This document shows positions 1 to 11,169 of a stretch of DNA of 64,000 bases, piece by piece. The notes beneath the pieces were generated by a model. It was not told where the DNA came from. It did no database searches and saw nothing but the letters and a program-made list of their open reading frames with translations. Source of the stretch: Byssothecium circinans (Eukaryota; Ascomycota; Dothideomycetes; Pleosporales; Massarinaceae); assembly GCA_010015675.1 (NCBI GenBank), contig ML976978.1, positions 160,018 through 224,017 on the forward strand, in the 5' to 3' direction. Positions within the stretch are counted from its first letter, which is position 1. Each line of letters begins with the position of its first letter. A program made the position numbers and the translations under genes.

Positions 1-1963
1 GGTTAAGATGGTGGCTAGAGAAGATTTGAGCAAAGTTGTCTGGTAATTCGGGTTCTAGGGTTTCGGCGTAGAAGATCTGTGCGCGAGGTCGTTAGGAACG
101 ATTTCTTTTCTTTTTACTTCCTGGTCGTAGTTACAAATGTTCCCCAAATTGTTATTGATTATATTGTTAAAGTAAGCGAAGTCCCATATTTACTCATGAA
201 ATCCAATTCCCATTCATCGTCGCGCCATCAAATCCCGCCTCCATTACAAGTTCCACCCCCCGGTGTGGGACGTTTGAACTGATTCAAAGACCTTCTTTGA
301 CGGAGTTCTCCAAAGTATTCTCAACGTCTTTCCTCTTCTCCTCCACGTCAAGTCCATATTACGTCTCAAGGTTTGAACGAAGCTCGATTCGTTTTTCGAG
401 TGCGACTGCAATAAACCCAGACGCCCCAAAAGCCATGGCGGCAAACCAAACAACTACCAGCGCATCCAAGTAGACTCCGAGAACCTGAGTTCGTGTTTCC
501 GCAGGCAGGGAATGCACAAATGATCCGATAGCCAGTTGATAGGCGCGACCCCCTTCTAGCGACCCTCTAACCACCGGATCAGTTATCTTGAATGCATTGC
601 GGTCAAAGCAATTGTTGAAAATAATCCCAGGAATAGTGATGCCCCAAACGTATCCAAAGCTGCGCAAGAACGAATATACCCCAGTGGCGGCGGCAACATC
701 TTCTTCGGATAAAGAGGCCAAAACAGCTGGGAGTGTGGTGGGTAGGATCATCGCTCTTCCGGCAGCATCGATTATTTGAAAGGTGGCCCATACCCCAGCA
801 TGAGTATCAGTCTTTAGCAGCGCATTGAGACCTGGACCGAGAGTGCTGAGTACGAAGCCGATGAGGTGGAGTCTCCGATAACGTCCAGTTTTAGCTAGAA
901 TGGTGCCAGCGACTGCAGAGCCCGGAATCAGAAAGAACATGAATGGCATGAAGTCGATACCAGTTCGCATGAGAGACGTCCCTCGCACTGCCATGAAGTA
1001 AACCGGCCAGAAGAAACACACCCACTGTAAAGCCATGGATGTGACAAAAATCATGTAGAAGGCCGCGGAAGATGTTCGGTTCGCGAATACTCGAGGTGGA
1101 ACGCAAGGATTCTTGCACTTTGTTTCGTAGAGATGAAACCCAGCCCATCCAACAGCTCCGATCACGAGCGGTGTAATGATCCGCCACGAGGACCAAGGAT
1201 ATACTGTCCCACCAAAGACCAGACCCAGAAGTATCGCGCAAATGGAACCGATGAAGATGAGGTTTCCGGTCCAGTCGATCTTGGTGAGGAAGTGCGCCCA
1301 GGTGACTTTATGGTGACGGATTCGAAGATAAAAGACCAGTATCGGCAGAACCAGCGCACATATCGGGAGGTTGATGTAGAAGCACCATCTCCAGTCCTTC
1401 TCCGCCAGCGCGCCTCCGACAATAGGACCAACTATAGCACCGAGTGCTGACACTGAGAGAACAATACCCAGGTAAGTGCCTCGTTCTTTCAAGGGCACCA
1501 AATCGCAGACGATCAGCTCAACCATCAACATGACCCCACCGGATCCGAGCCCTTGCACTGTGCGTCCAGCTATCATGGTCGTTGTATCTCTAGCTCCATC
1601 TGCTATACCGCTCCCCAAAGCGAAGATCATCACAGTCGCAATTATCGGCCACCGGCGTCCAAAGGTGTCGCTGGAGTTGCGGCCATCGCGAGTGGATGGA
1701 GGGCCAAGGGCCAAGTTTGTAGCAGTTATTACTAATAGCTAGCTTTACACAAGTTTAGTTACGTAGTTAGGTTATATATAGCGTATAAATTTAAGCTCTT
1801 ACCTATCTTTCTTCTTCCTTCTTTATCTACACCTTATATACTCTTATTATAGCTTCCCCTTTTAATATAAAGAATCTTTTAGCTATACCTATCCCTTATC
1901 TAAAGTATAGCTTCTTTAAAAGTATCTAGCCCCTTCCTTTAGTAACTAAGTAAAAGCTCTATA

Positions 1964-3831
1964 ACGTAAAGCACCACCGAACCGCCCACACCACCGAACC
2001 GCCTACGATTCCTTGGCAACACTAACTTACTTAACTTCATCGCTATTATCGTCCGCATCACTACTTGACATGATAAACTAAGTACTAGCCTCCGACTTAA
2101 AGAACCCTCTTTATCTGCTTGACAGGTTCTCGCGTTATGCCTAGCCTTACCGCAGTTGCCGCAGTAGCGAACACTTAGTTATCGCACTTCGCGTTTACCT
2201 TCCACCCTCGCCTTCTTACGGTTTTAAACAGTTCCTAACGGTTTAGAACCGTTCTAGTCTGCTGTAGGACTATACTCCATAGTGCCGCCCTTCTAAAGAT
2301 ACTTACGCTTGCGTGTTTTTCGCTTAGTTACTACTGCAAGTTGCTATTTAAGCTCTTTAATGCGCGCCTTCATCAGCGCGCTACCATGCAGCATTAACTT
2401 AGCGCCTTTGACGAGCTGCGAAAGCCCACCCTAAGCCGTCTGTGGTAATTAAGTAATAGAATTACTTACTAGCTTTAACTGTAAGCTAAATTCGCGTGTA
2501 TTACTTGGCTGTTCTTAATTGCCACGGCGTCTCTAGTAGTAGGAGTCCTAGCAGGGTGCGTATACGCACATTAAGGCGATTAAGCACTACCTGCGCGTTT
2601 AGAGGGACTAGCCCTGTTGCCTTAAAGGCTTTTCGACAGTTCTAAACCGTAAATACGCTTAAAAACGCGTCTTTAAAGGCTAGTAGGAACGCTTCCTTAT
2701 TAACGTAAAAAACGTATTAGCGCGCTAAGTTCTAAATAGTCTTAGAGTACTTGCGCTTAAGCAGCGAGAATAACACCACATCAAGCGGCTAAAGAATGTG
2801 TGATGAGTGCGTAGGCATACAAAGCGTAATAATCTTATTGTCCTTGCAATAATCCTTAAAATCCTAATTTAGGTAGCTTTCGTGGCTATCTAAAATTAGC
2901 AACCGATAGACACTAATAGTTCTTGCCTTTGTATGCTCGTTGAAGTGCTTTAACTACGTAAGACTAAGCTTATTAGTTGTCTATCTATTCTCTAAGACTA
3001 AGAGCTTTTAATTGCGTAGTATATTAGCTTCCTAGTACCATAAAGAAATGTAGACGCGTCCTTTGTATATAATAAATAGCAGGGTAAATGTACCATTTAA
3101 ACATATACTCTAGATATCTATCACCCACTCCTTATCGCCTGGCTGAACCGTTGTAGGCCTTTCTCGCTTCTTTAAGCTAGTAACCACTTTTATAGAGCTA
3201 ATAACACCCATCTAAAAGCTAGTCTCGTTGAAGTTGTGTATATCGTTATCGTGTACGCCGTACTTCGCTTTAGTATCCTATACAAGCTTAAACCACGCGC
3301 CAACCACCTTAGGATCTTCCTGTAGTGCCTTCTAACGGTCCTTCAAACGGTTCTAAACTATTCGTAACTATTCTAAATAGTTCACGAACCGTTCTGCCTA
3401 GTTAATGCCTACTTTCTTACTACCCCGCTCGCGTAGTAGTTTATTCGCCATATTTAACACTTCGTCCAACGTAGGCGCGAATCCTCGCGAATTAAGGTTG
3501 AGGATGTATAGGATAAGTGTTTCCTGCTTAGTCAAGGACAGTTTTGAACAGTTCAGTACCGTTTCTGGTCGAAACGGTATTCCTTTAGCGCGTTCAGTAA
3601 AGACGCGAGGCTTAACGTTAAAGGCCTCAGCAGCGCTTCGATAGCTTTGGAATTGGCCTCTATTGTATGCGCTAAGGGCAAGCTGTAGTCTGCCTTCGTG
3701 TTGGAGTCGTTCAGACCTTTGTTGTTGAGGCATTTTCGTGTTGAAGATGGAGTTAGTGTTGCTAAGGAATCGTGGGCGGTTCGGTGGTGTAGGCGGTTCA
3801 GTGGTGTAGGCGGTTCAGTGGTGCTTTACGT
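1964..3831 (-). mobile_element. Fot1/Pogo-family DNA transposon, copy 1 (RIP-damaged)
   Basis: A 1868 bp element is flanked by TA dinucleotides (1962-1963 and 3832-3833), the target duplication of Tc1/mariner/Pogo elements. Its inverted termini begin ACGTAAAGCACCAC and continue as GAACCGCC plus ACACCAC-type subrepeats. The right terminus has an extra subrepeat (GTAGGCGGTTCAGTGGT repeated) relative to the left. The transposase lies on the minus strand. The element sits inside the larger insertion at 1668-4340, so it arrived second or was carried along. A heavily mutated copy is at 62008-63849 and the start of a related element is at 63883. Confidence 0.9.
2010..3733 (-). pseudogene. Pogo/Fot1 transposase with nonsense codons
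   Basis: The first 111 codons (3733 down to 3398) are open and encode the N-terminal helix-turn-helix region: a Psq-like part around YNRGQFQSYRSAAEAFNV followed by a CENP-B-type helix block around LTKQETLILYILNLNSRG. Beyond the first TAG the same frame continues through recognisable DDE_1 catalytic-domain sequence: EDPKVVGAWFKLV, TKAKYGVHDNDIHNFNETSF, MGVIS and RPTTVQPGDKEWV at about 3330-3110. It is broken by many stops, mostly TAG at places where relatives usually have Trp or Gln. The first catalytic Asp, normally NFDETGF, reads Asn here. TGG-to-TAG and CAG-to-TAG are what RIP produces. The copy cannot make active transposase. The 3' limit is approximate. Confidence 0.85.
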
Positions 3832-4738
3832 TAATATATCTTATAAATTTAATAGTAATATTAAGCTACTTAGGTAGATAGATTTAGTTATTACTAAGTT
3901 TCCTAAGGGTAAAGACTCTTACTACTACTATATAACGCGTTACTAATCTACTAAATAGCTATACCTAAAGAGACTATATTTATTAAATATAAAAGAGAGT
4001 AGATTAGGAAGCTAGTTACTAGTATTTATAATTTACTTATACTACTCTTTCCTTTTAGCTCCTATAAGCAGGTCTACCTTAATAACCTTGCAGCTTTCTT
4101 TAAGATAAGCCCTAAATTAACCCTTCTTAATTAACTAAAGGCGCTACTCGTAGCTAGAGGGAGGAACACCTAGGAAATAGCAGAATGTGGGTCACTTGGC
4201 TTGTTAGGCGGCGTGTGGGGCTTTGATATATCAGTTATTGTTGTTAGGTGCTAAAGTAGCTCCTTAAATGTATCTTGGTTCTTAAAATAACTCACTCTTC
4301 AAAATGACTCACACGCGGGTCGTGCACAAGGCGCGAGCACCCAAAGGTGCCGCATATCTGAGCGAAAGCTGGTTGAATGACAGTCTGGGCTAGAACAAAA
4401 CTGTTTGCGATGCCGACGTATTTGTCTTGTGCGGCGAGTTCGGTGGAGATTTTTGGCAGGGCGATCGCTATTATCGAGCCATCCAGCGATGCAGTGAAGC
4501 CGATCAGACAGAGCGAACTTATTACTAGCCAAAATGCTAATCCTTTCGCTGGCGAAGACTCTTTCGCTGATGAGGGATCTTCCAGTTCGGGAACATCGGG
4601 ACTTTTCGAGTTGGTTTTAGTTTTGATGACTTCGGTCATCGTGTCCTGAAGAGGATAAGCAGTGATGAAAGGTACGGATTGCGGAGCTTCTATGGAGCGT
4701 ACCGCGTCTGCTGTGGTGAATTTAGGTGAGTGATCCAT

Positions 4739-5404
4739 CGCTGGGGTAACTTCCGTCGATGGTACCTCGATGCCGAGATATATTTTGAGGCTTCTCAGGG
4801 AGGAACTCACCAGTCCGCTTGCTCTGGAGGTGTCGTCCACTTCGATGCGTCGGATTCGCCGGCTGTGCCGCAATATGCCAGATCGCCATCCTAATTTCAA
4901 CACCTTGGCGGCCAAAGGAAGGGATTAGGCCAAACCCCGAACTATGATAACTGTGCCACTTGCCAAGTCTGACAGGCATATGCAGGAAACCATGAATCCA
5001 CGTTCGGGGTGGCAATTTATCGTTAGGTTTATTTTGGGATAAAAAGAGGCGGTTAAGAGACTTGTATAGATTTTGAACGGATCAACGGAGTCCTTTCACT
5101 GCATGGAATATGGTTTTACTTGTGGGCGTCGTATAGGCATATGTTGCTTCGCGATTAGTCTTAACAACCCGCTTTGGTAGATGTGTGCATTTGTCTGTGA
5201 AAGGAAGCACAAAACGTTCATTTGGGAGACGTTGATAGTGAAATTGTAATTTCGTTCGAGGGAATAAAAAGAACACAAGGGAGCCTGACGCCGTAATCGT
5301 ATTTCATAGAATGTAGGGAGGAACGAATCGTGATTGAGAGGCACCGTTACCTCCACCATAATTGAGCTCTCTTGGACTAATACTTTCAAATGATTAATAT
5401 GGTG
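4739..5404. other. intergenic, no gene seen
   Basis: This is the upstream side of the broken MFS gene and the downstream side of the rhodopsin-like gene. Short open frames are present on both strands, but none has homology I can recognise or sensible exon boundaries. Confidence 0.5.
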
Positions 5405-6735
5405 TTACATGGGAGAAGCTCTGGCAGTTAAGTTTCTCAAGGAAGAAGAATCTCTCGACTTGTCAATATCCACGGTGGTTCCAAATGTCTTCATCGAATC
5501 GCTCGGAAAGACCACCAGGTGCATGCTTTCGACGAAGCGCAAGCTGGAACTCATTGCGTTGATCACTGATTCGATCTGTGCTGTCTCCGAGAAGTAAGGG
5601 GTGGTACTTTCCCAAAAAATGACGCACAAACATCGCTGAAGGTGCGATGCAGGTGATGATCGAACCCACAGTCATCTCAACCATGCTGGAGACCCGTCAG
5701 CTTTAAGATTGCCCTTAAACCTTTAAAAAGTACTTACTGTGCAGTCATTCTGGGAATACTGTTGACAGTCAAATCCTTGGTGCCGAAGGAGCGCACTCGG
5801 AAGCTGAGTGAAATGATGCCGGCGATGCATGCGCTATACTCATTAGCGAAGCTATATCAAAGTATTTGGGAATACCGACAGGGTTCCCGACGAAAAGATC
5901 ATATAGACTCCGACCTTTTTCGTTTTCGATATCTTCAGTTTCGCCACAGCGGGTAGTGGAATAACCAAGATGTAAAAGTCGCTGATGACTCCAAAGATGC
6001 CCGAAATGATGGCTTGTCACACCAGTCAAGAACGATATAGGATCTGTACCGCCTCTAGGGCGACAAGATACAACTTGTACAGCAAAATTCGCGGAGTAGA
6101 AGAGGAACGTCGCAAATATACCGCCCCAGCAAAGTATCCGCAGCCACCTTACTGGTTTAAAAGCGCCGAGTACGAAAAACATGAGTGTAGCCTTGACAAG
6201 CCAGATGGTCGGCGGAAGAAAAATTTGGTGAATGAAGGTCACCGAGTTTTTGTTAGCTCCAGGCTACGGTTTCTCTAATAACATACCACCAATATGGACT
6301 TGGTGACTGAACTAATCTTGAAGTCCCATGCATGGTAGCCATACGCGCCGTTATTATCAACTGTCAATGCGTTCGAAGTGTTAGACACGCTTATCAAAGT
6401 AGCATTAACTCACGATACATGTACAGTATCTGCACGAGCAATAGCATGGGCAGAGTTACCCAAAACAAGTCTTTATCGCGAGCTTTGGAAAACAAGATGC
6501 GGATGCTTACTTACAATCGTCCATCGTCGTTTTCCGTATGATGTAAAGCTTAGCGTAAAGTCGTACGCTGCTGAACACTAGGAGTAAGAAGATTGAGATG
6601 CTGCAAGCAAGTGATTGAATGGAAATGCACAAGCTCCGGATGCTCGAAGTTCGGCACAACGTCGGGCGGAGGTGGACCAAATGGATAGTCCTCCGTAAGT
6701 TCCCACATCCATCTTGGAAGATCTGTCCCTGCCAT
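5405..6735 (-). pseudogene. fungal rhodopsin-like (SAT4/PTH11-type) membrane protein, broken
   Basis: Minus-strand fragments in changing frames match the fungal rhodopsin-domain family of seven-helix membrane proteins (Pfam Fung_rhodopsin). In order: an N-terminus with PPPPDVVPNFEHPE (6735-6640); first helix and RLYAKLYIIRKTTMDD (about 6625-6512), followed by a GTAAGT donor; an exon with GAYGYHAWDFK (about 6287-6360); helices with IHQIFLPPTIWLVKATLMFF (6242 onwards); GIFGVISDFYILVIPLPAV (about 5985-5930); and EMTVGSIITCIAPSAMF (about 5680). At least two frame changes, near 6640 and near 6000, cannot be explained by introns with normal splice sites. One 3' intron around 5880 lies in a CTAAT-containing stretch. 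Members of this family are often G-protein-coupled-receptor-like or of unknown role. I read it as a pseudogene; sequencing errors are the alternative, since the assembly has a low-quality gap 3 kb away. Confidence 0.65.
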
Positions 6736-7380
6736 GGTTGTGAGGATATGATGAATGAATAGAGCAAGGTCTCGTGGAGTGAAAGTCAAGATATATTTGA
6801 CAGGAAGAGTGGAGTCTAGGGAGCCGCGCGCCTCTCACCAGGTGCCTCACGTTGAGACCGAACAGCACTCTTTCACCTTCCCTGAGTAATAGCACTTACT
6901 AGGACCGCTAGCTGCACCAGCCTAACGCTCGGTCTCCGTCGCGGACCGCAGACGGTCCGTTCCATAAGGGAAGCAACATCTGCTGAACAACATCCTGGTT
7001 GAAGATAGCGGTACAGGAAAGTACCATGATATGTGCGCAATATAAGAGTGAGGCACAGCAAGCCCCTTAGGCTCATGTCATGCGAGGTCACTTGGCTGTC
7101 GTCGCACCTCACCTTGTACGGTGCATCCTTAGAGATCCATGTAAACTGTGCCATCTGCATGCAGGCCACAGCGAACACGCATGTAAGCCTGGGCCGTGAG
7201 AGCACGTAGATTAAGAAAACGTTTCAATTGGGCAACCGGGTCTTCTTATCAGGTGCTCTAATGATTCCTTTGTCACAGTTGCGTCCAAACATAGATCGTA
7301 GGTCTTGGGCAAGTTCGGTCACCGACATTGCTTGGAATATTCACATTAGTCTGGTGGTATATTTCGGCGGCTACGGGAAT
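6736..7380. other. intergenic, no gene seen
   Basis: A minus-strand frame of 110 codons exists at 6873-7205 but looks like random translation. Nothing else is recognisable. Confidence 0.45.
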
Positions 7381-9129
7381 TCAATGCGCAAGGCTCACGC
7401 GACACGGATACCTATCCGCAGCATGCGACCCCGTTCTCGTAGTTTGATACGCTCTCTCCCCATCTACAGTCCTACATTCCTCGCCCTTCAAACCCAACTT
7501 CCTCATCAATGCCGTGAAATATCCCTCTCGCTCACGCCTCTTGGCATCCCATTCCTCATACGCGGGCTTGATATCGAACCGTCTCGCCGTCATGATAAGC
7601 GCTACACGCAGCTCATTATACACTAGCGTCTGCGCAATGCAATTCCGTGAGCCATGTTCAAAGGGCCGATATGCTGAGAGGACGGCTTTGGGGTACAAAT
7701 CATCATCGGGCGCCGCCGTCCAGCGCTCGGGGAGGAAATCGAGAGGTTTGGGCCAGAACCGCGGGTGAGTGTGGATGTAGAGGTGAATGGTAGCGACGTT
7801 GAGATGTTCGGTAGGAACTACATTGCCTAGCGCATCGATGAGCGAGGCACCTGCTCTACCGTCGCGCAGAGAAGACGACGGGGGAAATAAACGGAGCGTT
7901 TCTTTGACCACGGCGAGGGTGTAGGGACACTGATTGATCCTCGCCGCGTCTTCTCGGAGAATGTCTCCTGAGTTTATGGGGTCGCTGCCGAAGACGGCGT
8001 CATGTTCTAGGCGGAGTTTCGAGAGGGCTTCGGGGTTCTTGGAAAGGAGGTGGTAGATGTAGACGAGTGTTGCCGCGGTGCTATCATTCCCAGCGAAGAT
8101 GAACATTCTGATCTGATTCGCAGCGATCCTCGCAAAGCCTTCCTCGAGTTTAGCATTTCCATAGACTTCCTGTTTGTCGTCTAGAGACTTCTGCGCCAGA
8201 TAGTCTTCAAGAGCCAGCGCAATAACCGATTTCGCCTTCCCCGCCCGTTTAGAAGCGTCTCCCGCTCTTTCTACCTTCATCTCTTCAAACCTCTTCTGCA
8301 GTTCCTCCTTGATAAACAAATCCATCACACGCCCATAATACCACTGCACCGGCCTCCTCAGTGGGTGCAGCAAGACCCGCGGATCCCAAAAAGAATGCCA
8401 GTCCAATATCTTATTTAGCGCATGCGAAAGCTCATGTTCTTTCCTCTGGTGATCCAAGTCGATATCCAGAGTCGTTTTAGTGATGATATCCATAGTCAAT
8501 CGCGCCGCCATATCGTCTAGCGAGAAGATCCCTCCGCCGATATGCTTCTGCAGCTGTTCGCAGAAAACATCCACCGAGTCGACGAGGCTGGGAACTAGGG
8601 TTAGCATGTGCGAGGCACTGAATCCGGTGTTGAATAAGGAGCGCCAGATCTTCCATTGGGCGTCGTTCATGGTGATGAGACTTGGGCCACCGGTGACGGG
8701 TTTGAAGGAGTCTTGTTGATCATGTGGCTTGGGGAGATCATGTTTGTTGGACACTTGTGCGGCTAGCTCGGGACTGAATGTCATAAGGACGGGTTGGAAC
8801 ATGGGCCAGAGGTCCATGAGGTAGTACGCAGTGTCAGAATGCTCGTCGACCATATCTCCCATGGCTAGGAAGACGTTCGCATCGGATGGTAGTTTCTTGA
8901 GCTTCTTATCCAAAACAAGCAGATGTCCAAATATCCAACTCCATCCTTCTGGCATTGCCTGTCTCGGGCGTTAGCTTGGTGTTGGTGAGAGTGTGAGAAT
9001 GGGACTTACGACGCCCTGCTTGCGTAGTCGGTATATTCTCAACCGCTTCTGGTAACCGATGCATAGCACGTAAATTATCAGGGACAGTATAGGCGTCCAG
9101 ATAGTGAGGGACAGCTTGGGGAAGGCCAT
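7381..9129 (-). CDS. cytochrome P450 monooxygenase
   Basis: A two-exon gene: exon 1 is 9129-9010 and exon 2 is 8958-7381, with a 51 bp intron (donor GTAAGT, acceptor GAGACAG). The product is 565 residues, a normal size for a microsomal fungal P450. Exon 1 supplies the N-terminal membrane anchor (a hydrophobic helix around LTIWTPILSLIIYVLCIGY) that the long open frame alone lacks. Family marks are the I-helix AGNDST oxygen-activation motif near residue 335, the K-helix ExxR in KETLRLF, the PERW motif, and the heme-binding loop FEHGSRNCIAQ with its cysteine ligand. The alanine after Ile replaces the more usual glycine. The sequence resembles the StcS-like group of fungal P450s involved in secondary metabolism or xenobiotic oxidation, but the substrate cannot be told from sequence. 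The neighbouring MFS transporter and membrane-protein genes are broken, so any former cluster would be degraded. Confidence 0.93.
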
Positions 9130-9639
9130 TCTGAAAGCCTGACGATGGCAGGAGCGGCTGCTGTAGAGTCTGTGTATCGAAAAGATGCGTGAATTACTTG
9201 TCCCCTCGATTCGATAGAGAAATGATAGAAGGGGTTGTTTTGATCGACAAGAAAAGGAGTATGGGTGACGACTACAGGATGTGTTGGGAGTTAGGCTGCG
9301 TTGTCAAGTTTGGCGTTGCTTCAGCTTTGCGGCGTAGTCGGACGAAATTGAGGGGCTGGCTGTACCGTCGCTGACCAAGTATGACGGCCCTACCCGAATG
9401 AGATCAACATAATCGCTGGTATCTAAGATCTACAAGTGAGGGCGCGTACATTTATCTCAGACATCTGGTTCATAGTGACCGGCACAGTGAGAGGTGGCAG
9501 GTTTGCGTGCATGGTTGAAAGATAGGGTTGAAATACACCTCGCGTCGTCTAATCCAGATTTCGGTTGGCTTGACGAGGGACCTCGCTCCTCCGCCGGTAA
9601 GAATCGAAATGGCTGGGCTGTACATTGGTATCTCATTTA
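9130..9639. promoter_or_regulatory. upstream region of the P450 gene
   Basis: About 500 bp between the P450 start codon and the duplicated assembly-gap flank. It must hold the P450 promoter. I cannot point to a specific binding site. Confidence 0.4.
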
Positions 9640-9741
9640 ACCGACCAATCACTTCCACACTTCATCGTTCCACGCTCGAAGCCGAGATTATCTATACCCA
9701 ACCGCTCCAGGTGGCTGTGGCGCCACATACTCCCTCCCCCA

Positions 9742-9776
<35 letters not shown>

Positions 9777-9985
9777 TCCTGGATTAGGACTCCCAGGAAT
9801 TTGATGCNNNNNNNNNNACCGACCAATCACTTCCACACTTCATCGTTCCACGCTCGAAGCCGAGATTATCTATACCCAACCGCTCCAGGTGGCTGTGGCG
9901 CCACATACTCCCCCCCTCATTCCACCCATACCCACCGCCACCTCCTCGTGTCCGTCCTGGATTAGGACTCCCAGGAATTTGATGC
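9640..9985. other. assembly gap between two 168 bp copies of one sequence
   Basis: Ten N bases at 9808-9817 separate two segments (9640-9807 and 9818-9985) of identical length, 168 bp, with the same first ~95 and last ~30 bases. They differ only in the middle: the left copy has a run of 33 C at 9743-9775, while the right copy has a normal C-rich sequence there. The natural explanation is that two contig ends overlap in the same genomic sequence and the left end was mis-called as a homopolymer. It is not a biological tandem repeat. Confidence 0.85.
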
Positions 9986-10308
9986 GTATGTCCGTTTCGC
10001 GCTTCTCTCATCCTTTCCTCCACAGATACATCCGCATCTCCACCTTTTTCATACAACTCTCTGCCCGCAACCTCTCCCGGATTTGTTGACGTCCAAATCT
10101 CCACAGGAGGCTTTGCAGTATCCATTTCCAGCGCCATTTGCCTGCCATGTGCTTCGGTCCAGAAAGCGTGCGGGTTGGTATGGCGTGTATCTTCTTGAGA
10201 TTCTTGGCCGAATCGGTCCTCTCTTCTTTTATTGCGTCTCCAGAAAGCGAAGAGATTCGGTTTGGGAGCGGGTTTGGCAACTGCGTTGTGTGTGGCTGTA
10301 TTTGGGGA

Positions 10309-11169
10309 CTATGGATGCGAGCTAAACGGAGGCGTATGGGATGTATTATAAGCCAGCGTCTGTGGCATGTTGTGCTGACTTGGATCGGAATGTTCTTGGT
10401 GACCTTGCATTTTTCTCCTCTGGCGGTAGCGGTGCAGGAGGAAGATGAGAGCGATTAGGATAGCGACAGCGGCGGGAATGCCGATACCGAAACCTACGCC
10501 TCTAGCGATATTCGAATTACTCGATGAAGTCCCAGCGACTGTTGATGGAGAGGTTGGCGAGGAAGGGTTCACAGAAGCAGCCGTGCTCGTACCAAGCGAG
10601 AGGACAGAAGTAGAGAACGGCGATGGGGTTGCTGATGACCCTGTCGCAGTAGCAGTCCGTATCTGTGTCGCATCCAACGAAGTCTTCAAATCAAGTTTGA
10701 CCTGCGCCGTCGCATATACAACTGCATCCTGCCCCCCAAACGCTAGCCCATCGGTATCACAGCATGTCGTATTAACCGTCCCTCTGCTCTTATACTCGGT
10801 CACATTGCCCTTTGCGCAGCACCAATACCCATCCCCCAATTCCCATTCCCCAATTCCCATCCCCGGGGCACTGGAATACCATATGCGTAGGCACACCCCC
10901 CGAGTCTACATTCACACATTGTTTGGGGCAGGTAGCGTCCTGATACGTCGGACCTGTGCAGCCGATATGCCGGTATTCATTGAAGGGGAGGGCGGTTGGC
11001 GGCGCGTTATTTTTGCAAAGACCATTTGTGAGGCAAACAACGGTCAGTCACGGCACGGCAAGCGGAGTGCTTGCCGTTTTCTATTGCTGTGATATTGCAC
11101 GGGATATACGATAAGGTATCGAAGTCGGTTTTGCGGCCGGAGGGGGTGTAGCATGTTGTTGGTAGTGTG
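10309..11169 (-). CDS. cell-surface protein with one membrane helix (frame errors likely)
   Basis: The minus-strand coding pattern fits a fungal family with a Cys-rich N-terminal ectodomain, a Ser/Thr-rich stalk, one membrane helix and a basic cytosolic tail. Pieces in order: TCYTPSGRKTDFDTL (about 11160), NGLCKNNAPPTALPFNEYRH (about 11020-10960), CTGPTYQDATCPKQCVNVDS, GYWCCAKGN, then CCDTDGLAFGG, a stalk rich in TSPSTVAGTSSS, a helix around IGIPAAVAILIALIFLL, and RYRQRRK. The pieces are in different frames. One break is near 11045; another lies in a GGGAATT/GGGAAT microsatellite at about 10823-10866. The signal peptide exon was not found, so the 5' end is uncertain. Either the gene is decaying or the assembly is poor here, close to the N gap. 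Function is unknown; such proteins are often proposed wall sensors. Confidence 0.6.

Larger units (their letters stand above)
1668..4340. mobile_element. 2.67 kb insertion with 9 bp target duplication
   Basis: This block interrupts the MFS gene and is bounded by a perfect 9 bp direct repeat, CCAAAGGTG. Its left end, starting near GGAGTTGCGGCCATCG at about 1673, belongs to a dispersed repeat also seen at about 57947 (plus) and 38150 (minus). The three share roughly 250 bp, including AGCAGTTATTACTAATA and the CTTCTTTAT...CTTCCCCTTTTAAT stretch. I see no convincing terminal inverted repeat between the left end and the right end near GCACAAGGCGCGAGCAC. A 9 bp duplication is typical of Mutator-like elements, but without inverted repeats the class is open. 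Outside the nested Pogo copy the DNA is very AT-rich and has no coding potential. Confidence 0.75.
359..4738 (-). pseudogene. MFS drug-type transporter, split by an insertion
   Basis: Two blocks on the minus strand encode one major facilitator transporter of the fungal DHA multidrug type. The N-terminal block (about 4738 down to 4341) has a polar cytosolic tail and the first membrane segments, including GFTASLDGSIIAIALPKI, the usual first-helix motif. The C-terminal block (1667 down to 359) starts at DTFGRRW, the conserved loop 2-3 motif, and carries about 10-11 more helices, including the GRTVQGLGSGG and LGAIVGPIVGGAL motifs typical of drug antiporters. Both blocks meet at the same Thr-Phe-Gly codons, because a 9 bp target site (CCAAAGGTG) is duplicated at 1659-1667 and 4341-4349. 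Insert plus one target copy is 2682 bp, a multiple of three, so the two halves are in the same frame and otherwise look undamaged. The disruption is probably recent. I chose the start at 4738 because the reading frame upstream is not transporter-like; the ATG at about 4639 is an alternative. Confidence 0.85.

Noticed and set aside
6873..7205. Minus-strand frame of 110 codons upstream of the rhodopsin-like remnant
   Set aside because: Composition looks random (many Arg/Cys/Leu), with no hydrophobic pattern fitting the neighbouring membrane protein.
9528..9965. Plus-strand frame through the C homopolymer and N gap
   Set aside because: It crosses N bases and consists of assembly artefact (poly-Pro from the C run).
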